A program made the translations under genes and the position numbers. 64,000 bases of DNA from Ascaphus truei. Taxonomy: Eukaryota; Chordata; Amphibia; Anura; Ascaphidae. The stretch is from contig CM071573.1 in NCBI GenBank assembly GCA_036426205.1, positions 68,556,371-68,620,370 of the forward strand. The letters are read 5' to 3'. How positions within the stretch are numbered: position 1 is the stretch's first letter; each line of letters starts with the position of its first letter. The notes beneath the pieces were generated by a model, which did no database searches, was not told the origin of the DNA, and worked only from the letters and a program-made list of their open reading frames with translations. Positions 38,581-50,759 of this stretch are shown one piece after another.

Positions 38581-39410
38581 GAACCAAAAAAATGTTAATA
38601 AAACTGGCTGTGGTCTAATAAATTAGCTACCTTAGGTGTTATGTATTTATATAAAGAGATGTGACCCAGTGTTTTAGTTTTGAGTTTTGGTTCTGGTTCG
38701 GCCAAACTCTCTTTGGTTGTGGTTCTACTTTGGATTACGAATAAAAATACCTGATAATATGGAATTCTATGCAATAAAAATTTTTTTAAACCTTTTTTAT
38801 TAAGAATAATTATATTTTATGTGTACATAAATACAATTCTTCATCACAATAAAAAGGGTTAATATAGAATATTATATATATTATACTATATATATATAGA
38901 TATATATATATATATATATTATACTGTATAGTACAATATATGTGTGTACACACACACACACACACAAATATATATAGATATACAATGCATTTAGATATAT
39001 CAATATATAAGATAGATTGTGTGTGTATATGTACAGTAAATAAAAATATCACTTGTGAGCACATTCACATGTCTCCGGCCCTGCCATTCCCCATTACCTC
39101 CTAGCATACAGTGCTTCCACTGCAGCCAGGGATTCTGGGAAATGAAATGCAAATAAGCACTCACAGTGAGTCACTTAACTTCTTGTCCATTTGAACATGT
39201 ACCCCTACAACTACAAGCTTATGCCTGCCACATTACACAGCTTTTCAGCATAGCCCTGGTTTAAAAATATGCATAACCAGGAAACCTACTCACAGACAGC
39301 TGTTAACTTTGTGAGTTTTCTATGTGGGAGGTGGTTTATAAGGGATATGAAAAGTAAAGATGGATGGGAATATATAAGCGAGTACGCGCTCGAGGAGAAG
39401 AGAGCAGCGA
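38581..39410. other. AT-rich intron and palindrome-family fragment (copy 2)
   Basis: TATATA runs at 38870-38935, CA run at 38947-38965, and a fragment of the 24676-25015 family at about 39055-39290. No coding exon. Confidence 0.5.
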
Positions 39411-39437
39411 AGAGAGAGAGAGAAGAGAGAGAGAGAG

Positions 39438-39486
<49 letters not shown>
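39411..39486. repeat. (GA)n-GATC-(TC)n inverted microsatellite (copy 2)
   Basis: Same self-complementary array as 31180-31276, cleaner here. Confidence 0.9.
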
Positions 39487-39491
<5 letters not shown>

Positions 39492-40523
39492 GTTTGTTTC
39501 TGGTTGAAACGCTGATCCAATTTTCCACAAAATCAAGGGCAATCTGTTTTTTTTTAATTGAAAAATCTGACGCTGCGATTTAGTTCCAGTCCGGCCTCAG
39601 TTCTGACACTGAAAACCGGTCCCACAAGCTCAGCCACTTATCTCAAAGATGCTGCGTTAAGCAGATCTCTTCTTTAAAAATACAATAATTAGAAGTGATG
39701 CTCGTAAAGCAGGAAAGCAAAGCAAGCTCACATAAGTTCGTTTTTTTTTTTATAGGCATCATTGCTAATAGTTGTATTTTTAACAACGAAGCCTTCCCAC
39801 TTGAAGCTTGAACCTCAGATGTTAATTTTGGGCCTTATGGAAAAAGTACTGGAGATGGCATTTGCCATATTATAAATACCGCTGACAGTAACGTTACCCC
39901 CCACTCAGAAATATGCGATGAAGAAATCTAGACAAGTATTTTAAATATTGTAAAACGTCATTTGCCGTTGTCCATAGATCTGCTAGCAAAAGCTAAAATG
40001 GCACATTTTCTGTGTGGCTCTTTTATGAAATGATAAAACGTGATAATAATCCATTCACTTATATTTGTAATGGATTTATCCTCATAGGAAACTAGATGGG
40101 GATGGGGCAAAGTGTAGCATTCGGTGCCTCTAAACTTGGAAAGTGAACCCCTTGGCTGCCACAGGAGTTATCCCCGCATTTGGTTGATGTCAAACTCGAG
40201 TGGTATCTTTAGAGAGCCAAAAACAGGAAGGCAGCGAGCACTCAAAAGGTTTCTTTAGGGGTTTCCAGGAAACAATATGTAACCCATAAAGAAAACTTTG
40301 GTGCAAGATACTTTGGAGTGCCGGCTGACTTCCTGTTTTTGTTATATGTATGCTTGGGATCTACTACAGGAAAATATCCCAAATAGAGCATTGGGTGCAC
40401 CGCACAAGTGAGTTCAAGTACAGTGAGAAGATGAGAGTGTGTGCTCAACCCAAAAACTCACTGTCTTAAGAAAGCCCCATACTCTGTCCATAAGAGGCTA
40501 GGCATGGGACGGTGGGTTTAGAG
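39487..40523. other. intron in copy 2, no recognised feature
   Basis: Counterpart of 31277-32352. No coding exon. Confidence 0.45.
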
Positions 40524-40822
40524 CAGGGGGGCGCAGGATTTTCTAAGGAGGCGCGGCGGCTGCAAAGGCCCAGCGCTTTTCCCCAAGGCATTTAAATTAA
40601 ATGCCGGGGGAGGCGTGAGGTCTCTGTAACTTCTCTTACCCGCTCAAAGCTGGCTCTTCGGCATCACCATGCGGCATCAAATTACACGACAGGGTCAAAT
40701 GGCAACATGTTGCCATGGCAATGTAACTTCACATGACGTTGTGATGTCATATGATGCCACCGAAGCCACAGAGCAGGTAAGGAGGGGGAGGTGAGGCGAG
40801 CAGAAACGTTTGCGTACCCCTG
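40524..40822. mobile_element. hAT-type MITE (copy 2)
   Basis: Begins CAGGGGGGCGCAGGATTTTC and ends AACGTTTGCGTACCCCTG. Flanks GTTTAGAG and GTTTTCAG agree at six of eight bases, a plausible decayed 8-bp target duplication. Confidence 0.8.
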
Positions 40823-42156
40823 GTTTTCAGTACTGCTCACAGTATAGTACTGCTTACCTTAATTATTCCATTCAAACAGGTAACCATGCATACGAATGGA
40901 TATACTAGAAATACTTTGTCCCCTATGCTGCAGAATATACCGCAAAGCATAGGAGGTGCTCAGGAAGTGTTCTGTGGAATTAGACTGTTTTTTTTATTTT
41001 TTAACTATTGGTATTTTTTTTAAAATCCCAATGAAATCCCATGCTTGGAGCCAGAATACTAGTAATACTGTACAGCAAGGCCAGGTAGCAGCTGGCATGA
41101 AGAGAAAATGCAATCGTTAATTTAGCATATGCTGATTGCCACATACTGTATGTGTTAACCAGAGGCCTCGGGAAATGGTGATGTATTTGTCACAATACGA
41201 AGTAGACTCTGAATAGACAAATTGACTACTACAGCTAATAGACTTTAAAGGCTCGACATTTAGGCTTGCCAGAGAATGGCCAGCAGCTACTCTACCCCCT
41301 ATTAATATCCATTATTTCCAGCCAATTGTCCTGTATTTATTGTCTGGTATAAAAAAAGGTTGTTATAATCCTCCTCTTTCGCAAAACGATTATGACATCA
41401 CCAAAACTGTCACTTACCCTTCCTGGTAATGTCTTTCATCTTTACTGTAAATCGTAAATCATGGTTTTTTTTTAAATTCATCAAATGATACATTTTCTAA
41501 AAATTGTTTTCTTTGTATTGAAGTCTGTAGATTGTAACGTCTTATTAAAATATATCATATACAAACGAAAGCAGTTAATATATTAATTCTACCATCTGTT
41601 TCCAACAAGACATCTGCTTCATTTTCTATTATGTACTCATTTGCATGTCATTACCCAGAATCCTTACCTCCACTTTAACCACTGTATGACGTAACAATTG
41701 GGTGAATAAAGCAGGTTTGGGTGACCTGTAGAAGCCTTACAAATACACTCATGGCTTCTCTATCTTTACTTTCACATTATGTGAAATGTGACTACTGACC
41801 TCATCATAAGGGCTTATTTAGTACTTTGTTTTCTTTTCCAAGTAGCTTAATTGTGTTATTTTGTAATCTCCCCTAAGATAAAAAAATAACTTATATTTAA
41901 ACATGAGCGTTCCCCTTTAAAAGCAGCCAAATGCTAATAAAGCCCCCATGAGTATACCACAGGCAGGAGAGCCAAACACATGAGGCCAAGTATTTTTATA
42001 TTATCCCAAGTACTTAAAGAGGGATATTTTACCCAAATACTTTCCATTGTTTTGTTTTTAAAGGTCACACAGTGGAAGTTACAAGGGACGTAACCTGTTA
42101 TTTTATTACACTGCAGTAATCACATTTCTATGGGCGTCCCATAAGGCATTTTCCAG
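40823..42156. other. intron in copy 2, no recognised feature
   Basis: Counterpart of 32661-33985. A short CATTTGCATGTCATTACCCA near 41640 resembles the 24676-25015 palindrome family. Confidence 0.45.
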
Positions 42157-42410
42157 ACAACTCATCTTCTATGTTTGTCTCTTCTTCCTTTACTGGGTGG
42201 CGGTTCCACATTTACCTTCAGCCTTCCACCCTTCGGCCTCATGGTGCAGGAACGCTTTTTTTTAGGCATTTTTTACGTATCTAGATCAAATGCTATTAGT
42301 TGGAAACTTACCGCTGGCTTTTCAAATACATCATACTTGTTTTTTTGTAGCTGAATACAAATAAATGTGGCGGCTTTAGTGTTACAAAGAAATCATTTGT
42401 ATGTTTGCAC

Positions 42411-42777
42411 ATCTTTATTTATATAGCACCATCCAGGTGCACTGCCCTTTAAAATACAGGCTCTTTGGGAGAGGGACTCCTTTTCCTAAATGTCACTTTT
42501 ATGCCTGAACCGCTTCTTCCCATGATGTGTTATTGGTATTATTTGTTATTTATATGATTATCACGTGTATTACTGCTGGGAAGCGCTATGTACAGTAATG
42601 GCGCTATATAAATAAAGATATACATACATACATACATGCATGCATACATACATACATACATGCATACATACATACATACATACATGCATACACACTATTA
42701 TAACACAATGGGAATAAGCGATTCAGACATAAAACAATAGGAAAAGAAGTCCCTGCCCCGAAGAGCTTACAGTCTAA
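42411..42777. repeat. nested SINE-like repeats with (CATA)n
   Basis: A forward copy starts ATCTTTATTTATATAGCACC (42411) and resumes at CACAATGGGAATAAGCGATT to GAAGAGCTTACAGTCTAAA (42777). Between these lies a reverse copy (about 42440-42615) ending GGCGCTATATAAATAAAGAT, and a CATA/TGCA microsatellite at 42620-42692. Confidence 0.75.
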
Positions 42778-44330
42778 ATTCAAGGTAGGGCTTACTTAAA
42801 GTACTTGTGTACACTTATTTTGTGGTATTATACAGTGCAGTGACAGTCACAAAGCAACGTGATGGAAAAGTAAGTGTGGGGGATGCAGATACATTGTTAC
42901 ATGGGTGATTGCTTCACTTTCTTTGTAGCTAATACCATTTGAAGTGCTCTATAAATGTTCTAAGGCCTGGCATGTCTGTGTAATCCTATGCAGACAGAGT
43001 TGCCACAACAATGAAGCAGAGACTTCAAAATGCATTTGAGTAAAAGTTGGATCAGAGAAAACATTCATTCTGTATGACCAACATTTAGAACCAATGAACA
43101 CAATAAGAAGACAATGAAACAAGACTCTGAGCTACCTCCATTCACTTCCCTGCCAACTTTACACAACCTTGAGGCGCTCGGCTAATCAAAGTTTTTACTT
43201 TTGTATGGGGGGATTTAAAAAAAAACGTTCTTATTAATATTGAAGATGGTTTTAATAAGAGCTGCCCCAGATTACAGAGTGGGTTGGCAAGCTCTCCAAA
43301 GCTGATGTTCTCAGTTTGACATTATCTTAATTCCTAGAGTCCTTTGGCACATCTCTTAGGCCCAATATATGAGGGTGCGTTCCAGCTATGTCACCCAGTT
43401 GGAACCAGCGAGTGATTTGTGAGTAGTTACAGTAAATTGAGCAATATGGGACGCGTTACAGTACTTGGTGCGCAAAATACTTTTATTTTGTTATTCTTAT
43501 GTAGCGCTGACAATGTACTCAGCGTTGCACACAATGAGATACATATTGTCAGAACAAGACCACGAAAGGAAGTTTGTTACTGACATAAATAGAAACGACA
43601 AGGTCATTCACAAAACTGCGATAGTGACAATTGGGGCTCTCGTTTAAGGAATAACCCCCCATATTGGAGGGATTCCTTTCCCCAAAGAGCTGCTGTGATG
43701 GTTTCTTCAATAACGCCCTTATGTTTGAGCTAATGTTTAAATCTGGCCAACAAAAATTCGTCAGATCGCTCCATAAGTGAATTTCTTACGTTTTGCAAGG
43801 ACTTGTGGAGCAAATAGACTCAGCTTGAGTTTTGTACCACTCCCAATTAAAAGAACAAACAACATTACAAAGAGAATGCATCACCAGTCGTAAAGCATTA
43901 TTAGTTTTAAAGATGCTAACGTTCAAAGATTAGAAAAAGAATGTCTGCTTTTACTCTGTGTGATGCAATGCTGGGTAACCGGACGTTTTTTCAAGGCCTG
44001 AAATTTCGGAATCTTCAAGGTGTAAAGGTTTTCTTAAAGCTCCCAGCCCTGCAGTATGTGCGAGACATATCATTGTATCTCTGTGAATCAAAGCCACGGA
44101 GGCAGATCAAAGGGTCCTGCCCAATAGCAATTCAACTGGATTAAACTTAAGTGTGGTTTATGTTGTTCATCGCTTATATTACGTAACCAGTAACAAATTG
44201 TGTATTTTGACCATTTCAATAGTTCAATTGTTTTCCCAAAATATAGAAAACGAAAGATCATACTTGAATTTGTTTGTGTGTGAGCATCTTAGTGTAAAAC
44301 TTTTATCAACTGTGCGTTGTGTGAATGTAA
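42778..44330. other. intron, no gene
   Basis: A degraded SINE-like copy lies near 43480-43600 (TTATGTAGCGCTGACAATGT). Short open frames have no recognisable domain. Confidence 0.45.
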
Positions 44331-44512
44331 GGCTGCGCTTATAGTGCTGGCGATGGCACGTCGCGGCAAAACAAATGTATTGCCGCCGTTGCGTGCGCTT
44401 ATAGTAGAAGCGACGCGACGGAGCGATGGCTTGGTCGCGATCGCTGGAAGTCAAGTCAATGTGATTTTTCCAGCGACTGCAGCGTGATGTCGCCGGCACT
44501 ATAAGCGCAGCC
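44331..44512. mobile_element. PIF/Harbinger-type MITE, 182 bp, TAA target duplication
   Basis: The termini GGCTGCGCTTATAGTGCTGG and CCGGCACTATAAGCGCAGCC are near-perfect inverted repeats. TAA precedes (44328-44330) and follows (44513-44515), the 3-bp target duplication typical of Harbinger. Related copies are nested in the hAT composite at 52932-53186 and 56808-57062. Confidence 0.88.
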
Positions 44513-45631
44513 TAAGCTTCATACATAAGACGCATAATTTGTTGTTTTGACGCGTTGCGTTGAATACCAGACTGATACAATTTAAATGAAACAGAATTGC
44601 GTATTTTTTTTATTTATAAGAAGTGTTAGTAATTATCAATTATTTGCGTAATAATATTTATAATAGCCGCACCGTGAAAACCCCCCCCATTTTGTTAAAA
44701 CCTTTATAATGAAACATTCGCACTGCAAATAAATATTTCACTGATACACAGCAACTTAATTCTGCGCTAGTACAATGAGCAGAATTTTTAGGGTTAATCC
44801 AAGTTGAATTTGGTGGGTTTTGACACATTTTCTGTTTTTTGGGGGGGGGGGGGCAGGGGGGCGCAGATACATGCTTTTTTTAGTACACGCCATTACCGCT
44901 GCATGCCAAGCGCACTCCATTTAAAATAAGTAATTAGTGACGCTGATGGCGCAGATTGAGAAATGGCAGGTTAGTACATAGGCGCACGCAAACGCATGTG
45001 AAAAGGAGATTTCCATGCACCAATTTAGAAACCAAAAAAAAGCCAGTTGCAACGCTTAACCCTTGGGCCTTTAAATGAACCAATCTCTGATCTTCCATCA
45101 CAGAACATAATGCTGACAACATTTTATTAAGCTCCTCATATAAACACAGGCATATTTGTAATTTGTTGCATTAATTATAGGAGGCTGGTTAATCAAAATG
45201 TTTCATGTTGATGCAGAAGTGACAGTTCAGGTTTGTTCTTTGCACAGAGAAGGCAGATACATCAGAGAGTTGACTGCACCCCAATATAACACGGTGTCAC
45301 CAACTCCTCCCAAGCCCACTTCCAAAAATCACTCCTGCTGTACAAAATGCTGGAGTCATTTTTAAAAAAAAAAGGAAACAAGACCACTGCTTTTCCAGTG
45401 TCCTGGTGTCTACAGCTGGAATCTGCATCCCCCCCCCCCCCCAGACATTAAAAAAGTTATGGCAAAACAAAAGTGTCAAAAAAACCTCCACAATACAGTG
45501 TGCAGCCAATACAACAATTACCACTTGTGAGTACATTCCCATGTCTCAAACAGGCAGGCTGCCCTGTCTTTCCCCATTATCTGTTAGCATACAGTGCTTC
45601 CTCTGCATTGTATTTCAGAAGGAAGATGTCA
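44513..45631. other. intron, no gene
   Basis: Contains a G homopolymer near 44840-44855, a C homopolymer near 45429-45442 and a fragment of the 24676-25015 palindrome family near 45530-45620. Confidence 0.45.
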
Positions 45632-45800
45632 CTTAGACTGTAAGCTCCTCGGAGCAGGGACTCCTCTTCCTTAATGTCTAAAGCACTTATTCCCATGATC
45701 TGTTATTTATATTATCTGTTATTTATTGGATTACCACATGTATTACTGCTGTGAAGCGCTATGTACATTAATGGCGCTATATAAATAAAGACATACAATA
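45632..45800 (-). repeat. SINE-like repeat, reverse orientation
   Basis: Begins TTAGACTGTAAGCTCCTCGG and ends ATGGCGCTATATAAATAAAG, with TATTACTGCTGTGAAGCGCT inside. Confidence 0.8.
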
Positions 45801-46825
45801 CAATACAATACTTAAGAAACCATTTACCTATTAACCCTTTCCTGCCAGAGAGACCCACAATACGTTGCATTGCAGTTATTAACAGAGAAACCCCCCAAAG
45901 TCCTCTTCTCTATCTAACACCTACAATATAGAACCTGTTGAGGTATTGTCATGGTTTGGAGATTTTATTTAGAGTAAAAATGTAAAGGATAAAAAAAAAA
46001 AGAAATTGGAAGATGACAATTTCATAAACATTGTTGGAAATGGTCACCTTTTAGGTTCTATAATGAAGTATTTCGAGTTTGCCTGGAAAATAAAGCTGTT
46101 GTAGAATTTAATTAATTGCCATTAACTTTCACGATGTTTATATATTTTGGGATTGTGTTATTTTGTTTGGCTTGGGTAAATTCTACTTATAAGCAATGAG
46201 AGATCACCCTTAACCAGTTTTACACATTTGCATTTAATAATCCAACCACTGAATTAATTAATGTGAGTAAAACAGGGGTTAATTTGCATGAAGCAGTAGA
46301 TTAGTGCTTGTTCAGTTCCAGATAATTCTGCTTGTTCTGTTGTGTTTTGTGATGAGAAATTTCTCACTCCAAAAATCCTTTGGGAACCCGTGAGAGTTTT
46401 ATAGAAATACAGGAATTATATTCACATAGAATACCAGAATGTACCTGCATTTATTTATGGGCGATCTTGGGAGACTTAATATCCATAATCCTTTATATCT
46501 TTGATGATTATGATACATTTTACACCCACGGTATAAAAAAAAGCATTTCAAAGCGTTTAATAGATCAATTGAGAATATTTTGTCTGTTTGCAAATTCTTA
46601 GCAATATTTTATTTTTTATTTTTACAATTTTACATATGTTTTTTGTGTACAGCATTTTAATGGATATATTTCGTATGGGTTTTACTGCATGACATCACTG
46701 ATTATTACAAAACTGAAACATTCTTATGTAAATAATTCATTTAATGTAGAATTCAGGGATAGTTTGTATTGTATTGGATTATTTGCAACAGCGAAAAAGA
46801 CATTTTGGTAATGTATATATACCTC

Positions 46826-46830
<5 letters not shown>
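45801..46830. other. AT-rich intron, no recognised feature
   Basis: No repeat family or coding exon recognised. Confidence 0.4.
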
Positions 46831-46869
<39 letters not shown>

Positions 46870-47397
46870 GCAGAGAGAGAGAGGAGAGTGGAAGATCTCA
46901 TCCTCTACAAGCACAGGGACAGGACCATCACGCAGAAGAGCTCGAGCCCCAGGCTAGAGGATTAGGACCCAGTTATCAGAGGGGGCCACGGGAACGGGGC
47001 ACGTTTATCGAGTGCCCCGAGACGGGATCTCCGTCCCACTGCAACCACTCCGACTTGAGCGCGAACCGGGAGAGACCCCGAGAGCAGAGGCCCGAAGAGC
47101 GGAACCTGAATGAGGGGGAGAGGCCGACTCCGCGGACTAGAGGCGCGAGCGATGGTGCCAGAGGCGATAGTTACCCCCTCTCCCTCTCTCGGATGGGTAG
47201 AGGGTTGGGTGCCTAGGAGAACGAGAGGGCCCGAGAGGGAAGAGGGTGACGGCGCAGGATTGAGGGTTTCCCGAGCACAGCGGATGGGAGAGAGGGACGA
47301 GAGAGGAGAGTCGGAGGGGGGGGGCCGAGGAAGAGGAAGATATGAGAAAGAGGAGAGGGAGAGGGAGAGGGACGAGGAGAGGGAGAGAGGGAGAGGG

Positions 47398-47428
<31 letters not shown>

Positions 47429-47467
47429 AGAGGGGAGAGGGAGGAGGGAGAGGGAGAGGGAGAGGGA

Positions 47468-47512
<45 letters not shown>
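46831..47512. other. GC/purine-rich island between GA microsatellites
   Basis: A GA run (46838-46866) precedes about 400 bp of CpG-rich sequence (46867-47280), which passes into a long GAGAGG/GAGG array (47281-47509). A forward frame of 186 codons at 47110-47670 is Arg/Glu/Gly-rich because of the purine array and is not called. The CpG-rich part does not match other repeats in the window and may be a fragment of an unrecognised element or an intronic CpG island. Confidence 0.5.
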
Positions 47513-49894
47513 CTACTTATCTATCTATATATCTACAGTATTTATCTGTATGTCTGTTTCAATTATGCTGTTGTTCTTTATGTAAAATAGCTGTATTCAG
47601 TATGATTGAGCATATTTTACATATATTCGGCCACACTTTTTTTGTTAATCATTGGTTTAATAAATATTGATTTTATCCGGAGTTTTTTTTGCATGGGGGT
47701 CTTCTCTTCCAGAAGACATACCATTGTGCAGGGAGAGGTTTGTTTTATCGTTCTCAAATAATATTTGGATCAGTACAATCTGGAGAAGAAACCCCCAGTT
47801 TTACACAGTGCAATGTAGAATGTTTTAGTTTGGTTTCGATTTTGCTTGTTTAGTGTTTGATATATCAGTGATTATTGTTACACTCTCTGAGATCGGAAGC
47901 AGAACTAAGAAATAATAGAGTGTAAACTACACACATATTGTGCAATCAATTCCTCAATCAATGTAGTGATGTCGGAATTAAAATGAATTCCACTTTAAAA
48001 GATGTAAAAGAGAAACAATTGCACCGGTTTGGGATTAGTTCAAGCAGATATCCCAAAGAAGACTTAACATTGTTTCTTTCATTTTTGCTGATGCATTCAC
48101 TAAATTAATGGGTTATTACACAAAACAGCACTATACAATATAAACACACACACAATAAATATATATGCCACAATACATTGAGATGTGTATGAGACATGAA
48201 TGTTATCTAATATAATCGAACATTCTTAAATTAGATGTTAGGAGCCATTCTATAAAAATATGAAGACATTATGTGGAAAGTGAAAATCATTGAGGGGAAA
48301 TTCTGAGCGCTGAACGGGTTTTAGAAAAGGATTTTAAAAAAAATATTAAGGGTAGCAATTATATTATTGCGGCAAAATTCATGCAAATGCTGTGAGATTC
48401 ATATGCAAGTTACCAACGTATTGTTAAAAAGTTAACAAAAATGGTATAATAACTAAAATATTAAGCAGTGATTTATAGAAGAAGCTTAAATAAATCGACG
48501 AACAGCTATTAATACCACAATCATTCCATGCTACATGTAAACAATATGATTGAATTAACTCATTAATTATTTGATCGTAAACGCAGTTTTTTTCCCCTAA
48601 ATACGAAATAACTAAGAGATATTTAAAAAATAAATATATGTGGATTACATTAGATGGAAACAAGAGTAGCTACTGAGTTTACACACACATGTATATGTAT
48701 ATATTGTATGTGGCAGTTAAATGCTTTTCTGTTATAAGTATTGATTAAAATACTGCAGTGTTATCTTTATCGGTCTATATCTCGCTATTCAAAGGACATA
48801 CTGTATGCACATGTTACATTGTTATATATCCAGATTTCAAGGGCTCATTTTGAATTTTTATCGGTCTCTTTGAAATTAACCATATTTTCCTCTGTCACAA
48901 TTGAATCAATATCTAGCATTTCATTTATTTTTACAAATTTGATACCAATTTCTCGTTGATGAAATAAAAGATTATACAATGAGAACTGTTATCAGTATTC
49001 TTCTTTTATATTTGTATTATCATATAAAAAATGAATGGCAACAAATGTAAAATATTTGTATCTAGATCTTTAGCTTATTTATGGGCATAGATATAATGTA
49101 GGTTTTTTTTAATCACAAATGTTGCAAAACGTTTATTTTTTCTAAATCTCATTGTTGTCAATTACATGTTTTTCTTTCTTATTTTTTTGTACTACAATTT
49201 GCCCCATTTCTGCGTTAGCTTTACAGTCCAGAGACTGCTATAAATGCTCCCTGATATATGCAGTCTAATATGTGTGGCATATTAATTTAATTGCAGTCCG
49301 GTGCAAAGGCTGCAGCTAATATATAGTACAAACGCCCTCATTATTTCTAACAACAAATCAGAAACGGGGGCACAATTGGTGAAGAAGTTTAAAATCTACA
49401 ATTCCTCAAAATAAAAAATCAATTATATATAAATATATATTCAAGTTTATTAGGTGACTGGAAGGTAAAACATGACAGAAATCTGTGTAGCCAGGTGAAT
49501 CCTAATCCTATAGGGACAGTGTCTTGAAAATACATAACAAATACATATTCTTGTTGCAATATCACCATGAAGTACTGTATCTAGTTGACAGTTAACACAA
49601 AAGTATACCTACTTACATGTATTATGTATTCACGTTGTGATACAAGTAAACTTTGAATTAACACTACAAAGGGTGCCATAACATGGAATAGAGAGCCCTG
49701 TATCAGATTTGTTAGTTGAAATGTCCCCTGGTTTGAAATTGTAGTCACTTTGTGTTTCTGTCTCACTGTCCTGCAGTGATAACAAACGAAAGAATTGTAT
49801 ATTGTAAAACAAACAAGCACATGGAATACAGGGATATATGATTTGCTACCAGTCAGGAGCACGAACCAGTGTCACATAATAAGCAAAAATAATC
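47513..49894. other. 2.4 kb AT-rich, transposon-poor intron
   Basis: No repeat family, tandem array or coding exon recognised. A short CACACACA run lies near 48145. A possible place for conserved non-coding sequence, not demonstrated. Confidence 0.35.
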
Positions 49895-50100
49895 GCATGT
49901 ATGTATGTATGTATGTATGTATGTATGTATGTATGTATGTATATAGATATATATATCTTTATTTATATAGCGCCATCTATGTACATAGGGTTTCACAGCA
50001 GTAATACGAGACAATAATATAACACATAATGGGAATAAGGCTTCAGACATAAAAATAACATTAGGAAAAGGGGGCCCTGCCCGAAGAGCTTACAATCTAG
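49895..50100 (+). repeat. (GTAT)n followed by SINE-like repeat
   Basis: Twelve GTAT units (49895-49942), then TCTTTATTTATATAGCGCCA to CCGAAGAGCTTACAATCTAG (about 49956-50100). Confidence 0.85.
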
Positions 50101-50576
50101 GTGATAACGTAATTTATTACTGTAATAGGGACCTGAGTGGTCTAAAAAGCTTGCACTCTTTTTAAACACTGCTTAGCAATTAAATGTATCATTGCTACCT
50201 TCGTTTGCTTCTTTTATTATTATGGGAGCCTTTTTTTCTGGATACATTAAGAAATGCAAAACTCACCTTTAATGTTAATTTTGTACTTCTTTGTTTCGGG
50301 GGAATCTCACCTGATAACTATTTGTCCTTCACTGTTACCTGTGATGATGGTGCCTAATTACTTCACAAAAGGCAACAAATAAAAAGAACAACAGTGTCTA
50401 TTGGGAGATTAGGTAAAGATACCCCCCCCCCCACCCAAAGCATTTGGTTACCATGGAAACATTAAAAATTATATATATTTGAAAATACTTATACCGTCTG
50501 ATTTTTAAATACAAATGTGTCAGTTACCTGCAGTTACCAAACTTTCAACCATATCACTGCCATCATGATCCTAGGA
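50101..50576. other. intron, no recognised feature
   Basis: A C-rich run at about 50420-50435 is the only notable feature. Confidence 0.4.
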
Positions 50577-50759
50577 CAGGGGTGAGCAAATCCAGTCCTC
50601 TCTGGCTACCAACAGATCAGGTTTTCAGGATATCCCTGCTTCAGCACAGGTGACTCAATCTGGAGCCCAGTCCAAGACTGACCCACCTGTGCTGAAGCAG
50701 GGAGATCCTGAAAACCTGACCTGTTGGTGGCCCTTGAGGACTAAAGTTGCCCCTCCCTG
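50577..50759. mobile_element. palindromic hAT-type MITE, best-preserved copy
   Basis: Begins CAGGGGTGAGCAAATCCAG, with arms ACCAACAGATCAGG and CTGACCTGTTGGTGGCCC, and ends TTGCCCCTCCCTG. Flanks TCCTAGGA and TCCCAGCA agree at six of eight bases. The arms fold over nearly the whole element. Confidence 0.88.

Larger units (their letters stand above)
33986..42156. repeat. 8.2-kb direct duplication, copy 2
   Basis: Second head-to-tail copy of 25665-33985. It begins abruptly inside the GTTGTGTAGTTAGTGAGGG minisatellite and ends at CATTTTCCAG (42156), after which unique intron follows. The copies agree in order throughout and differ chiefly by one- to few-base indels. Breakpoints within a minisatellite fit either unequal exchange or a repeat-induced misjoin of noisy reads. 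Confidence 0.95.

Noticed and set aside
47110..47670. 186-codon Arg/Glu/Gly-rich forward frame
   Set aside because: More than half comes from a GAGAGG purine array; no domain recognised.
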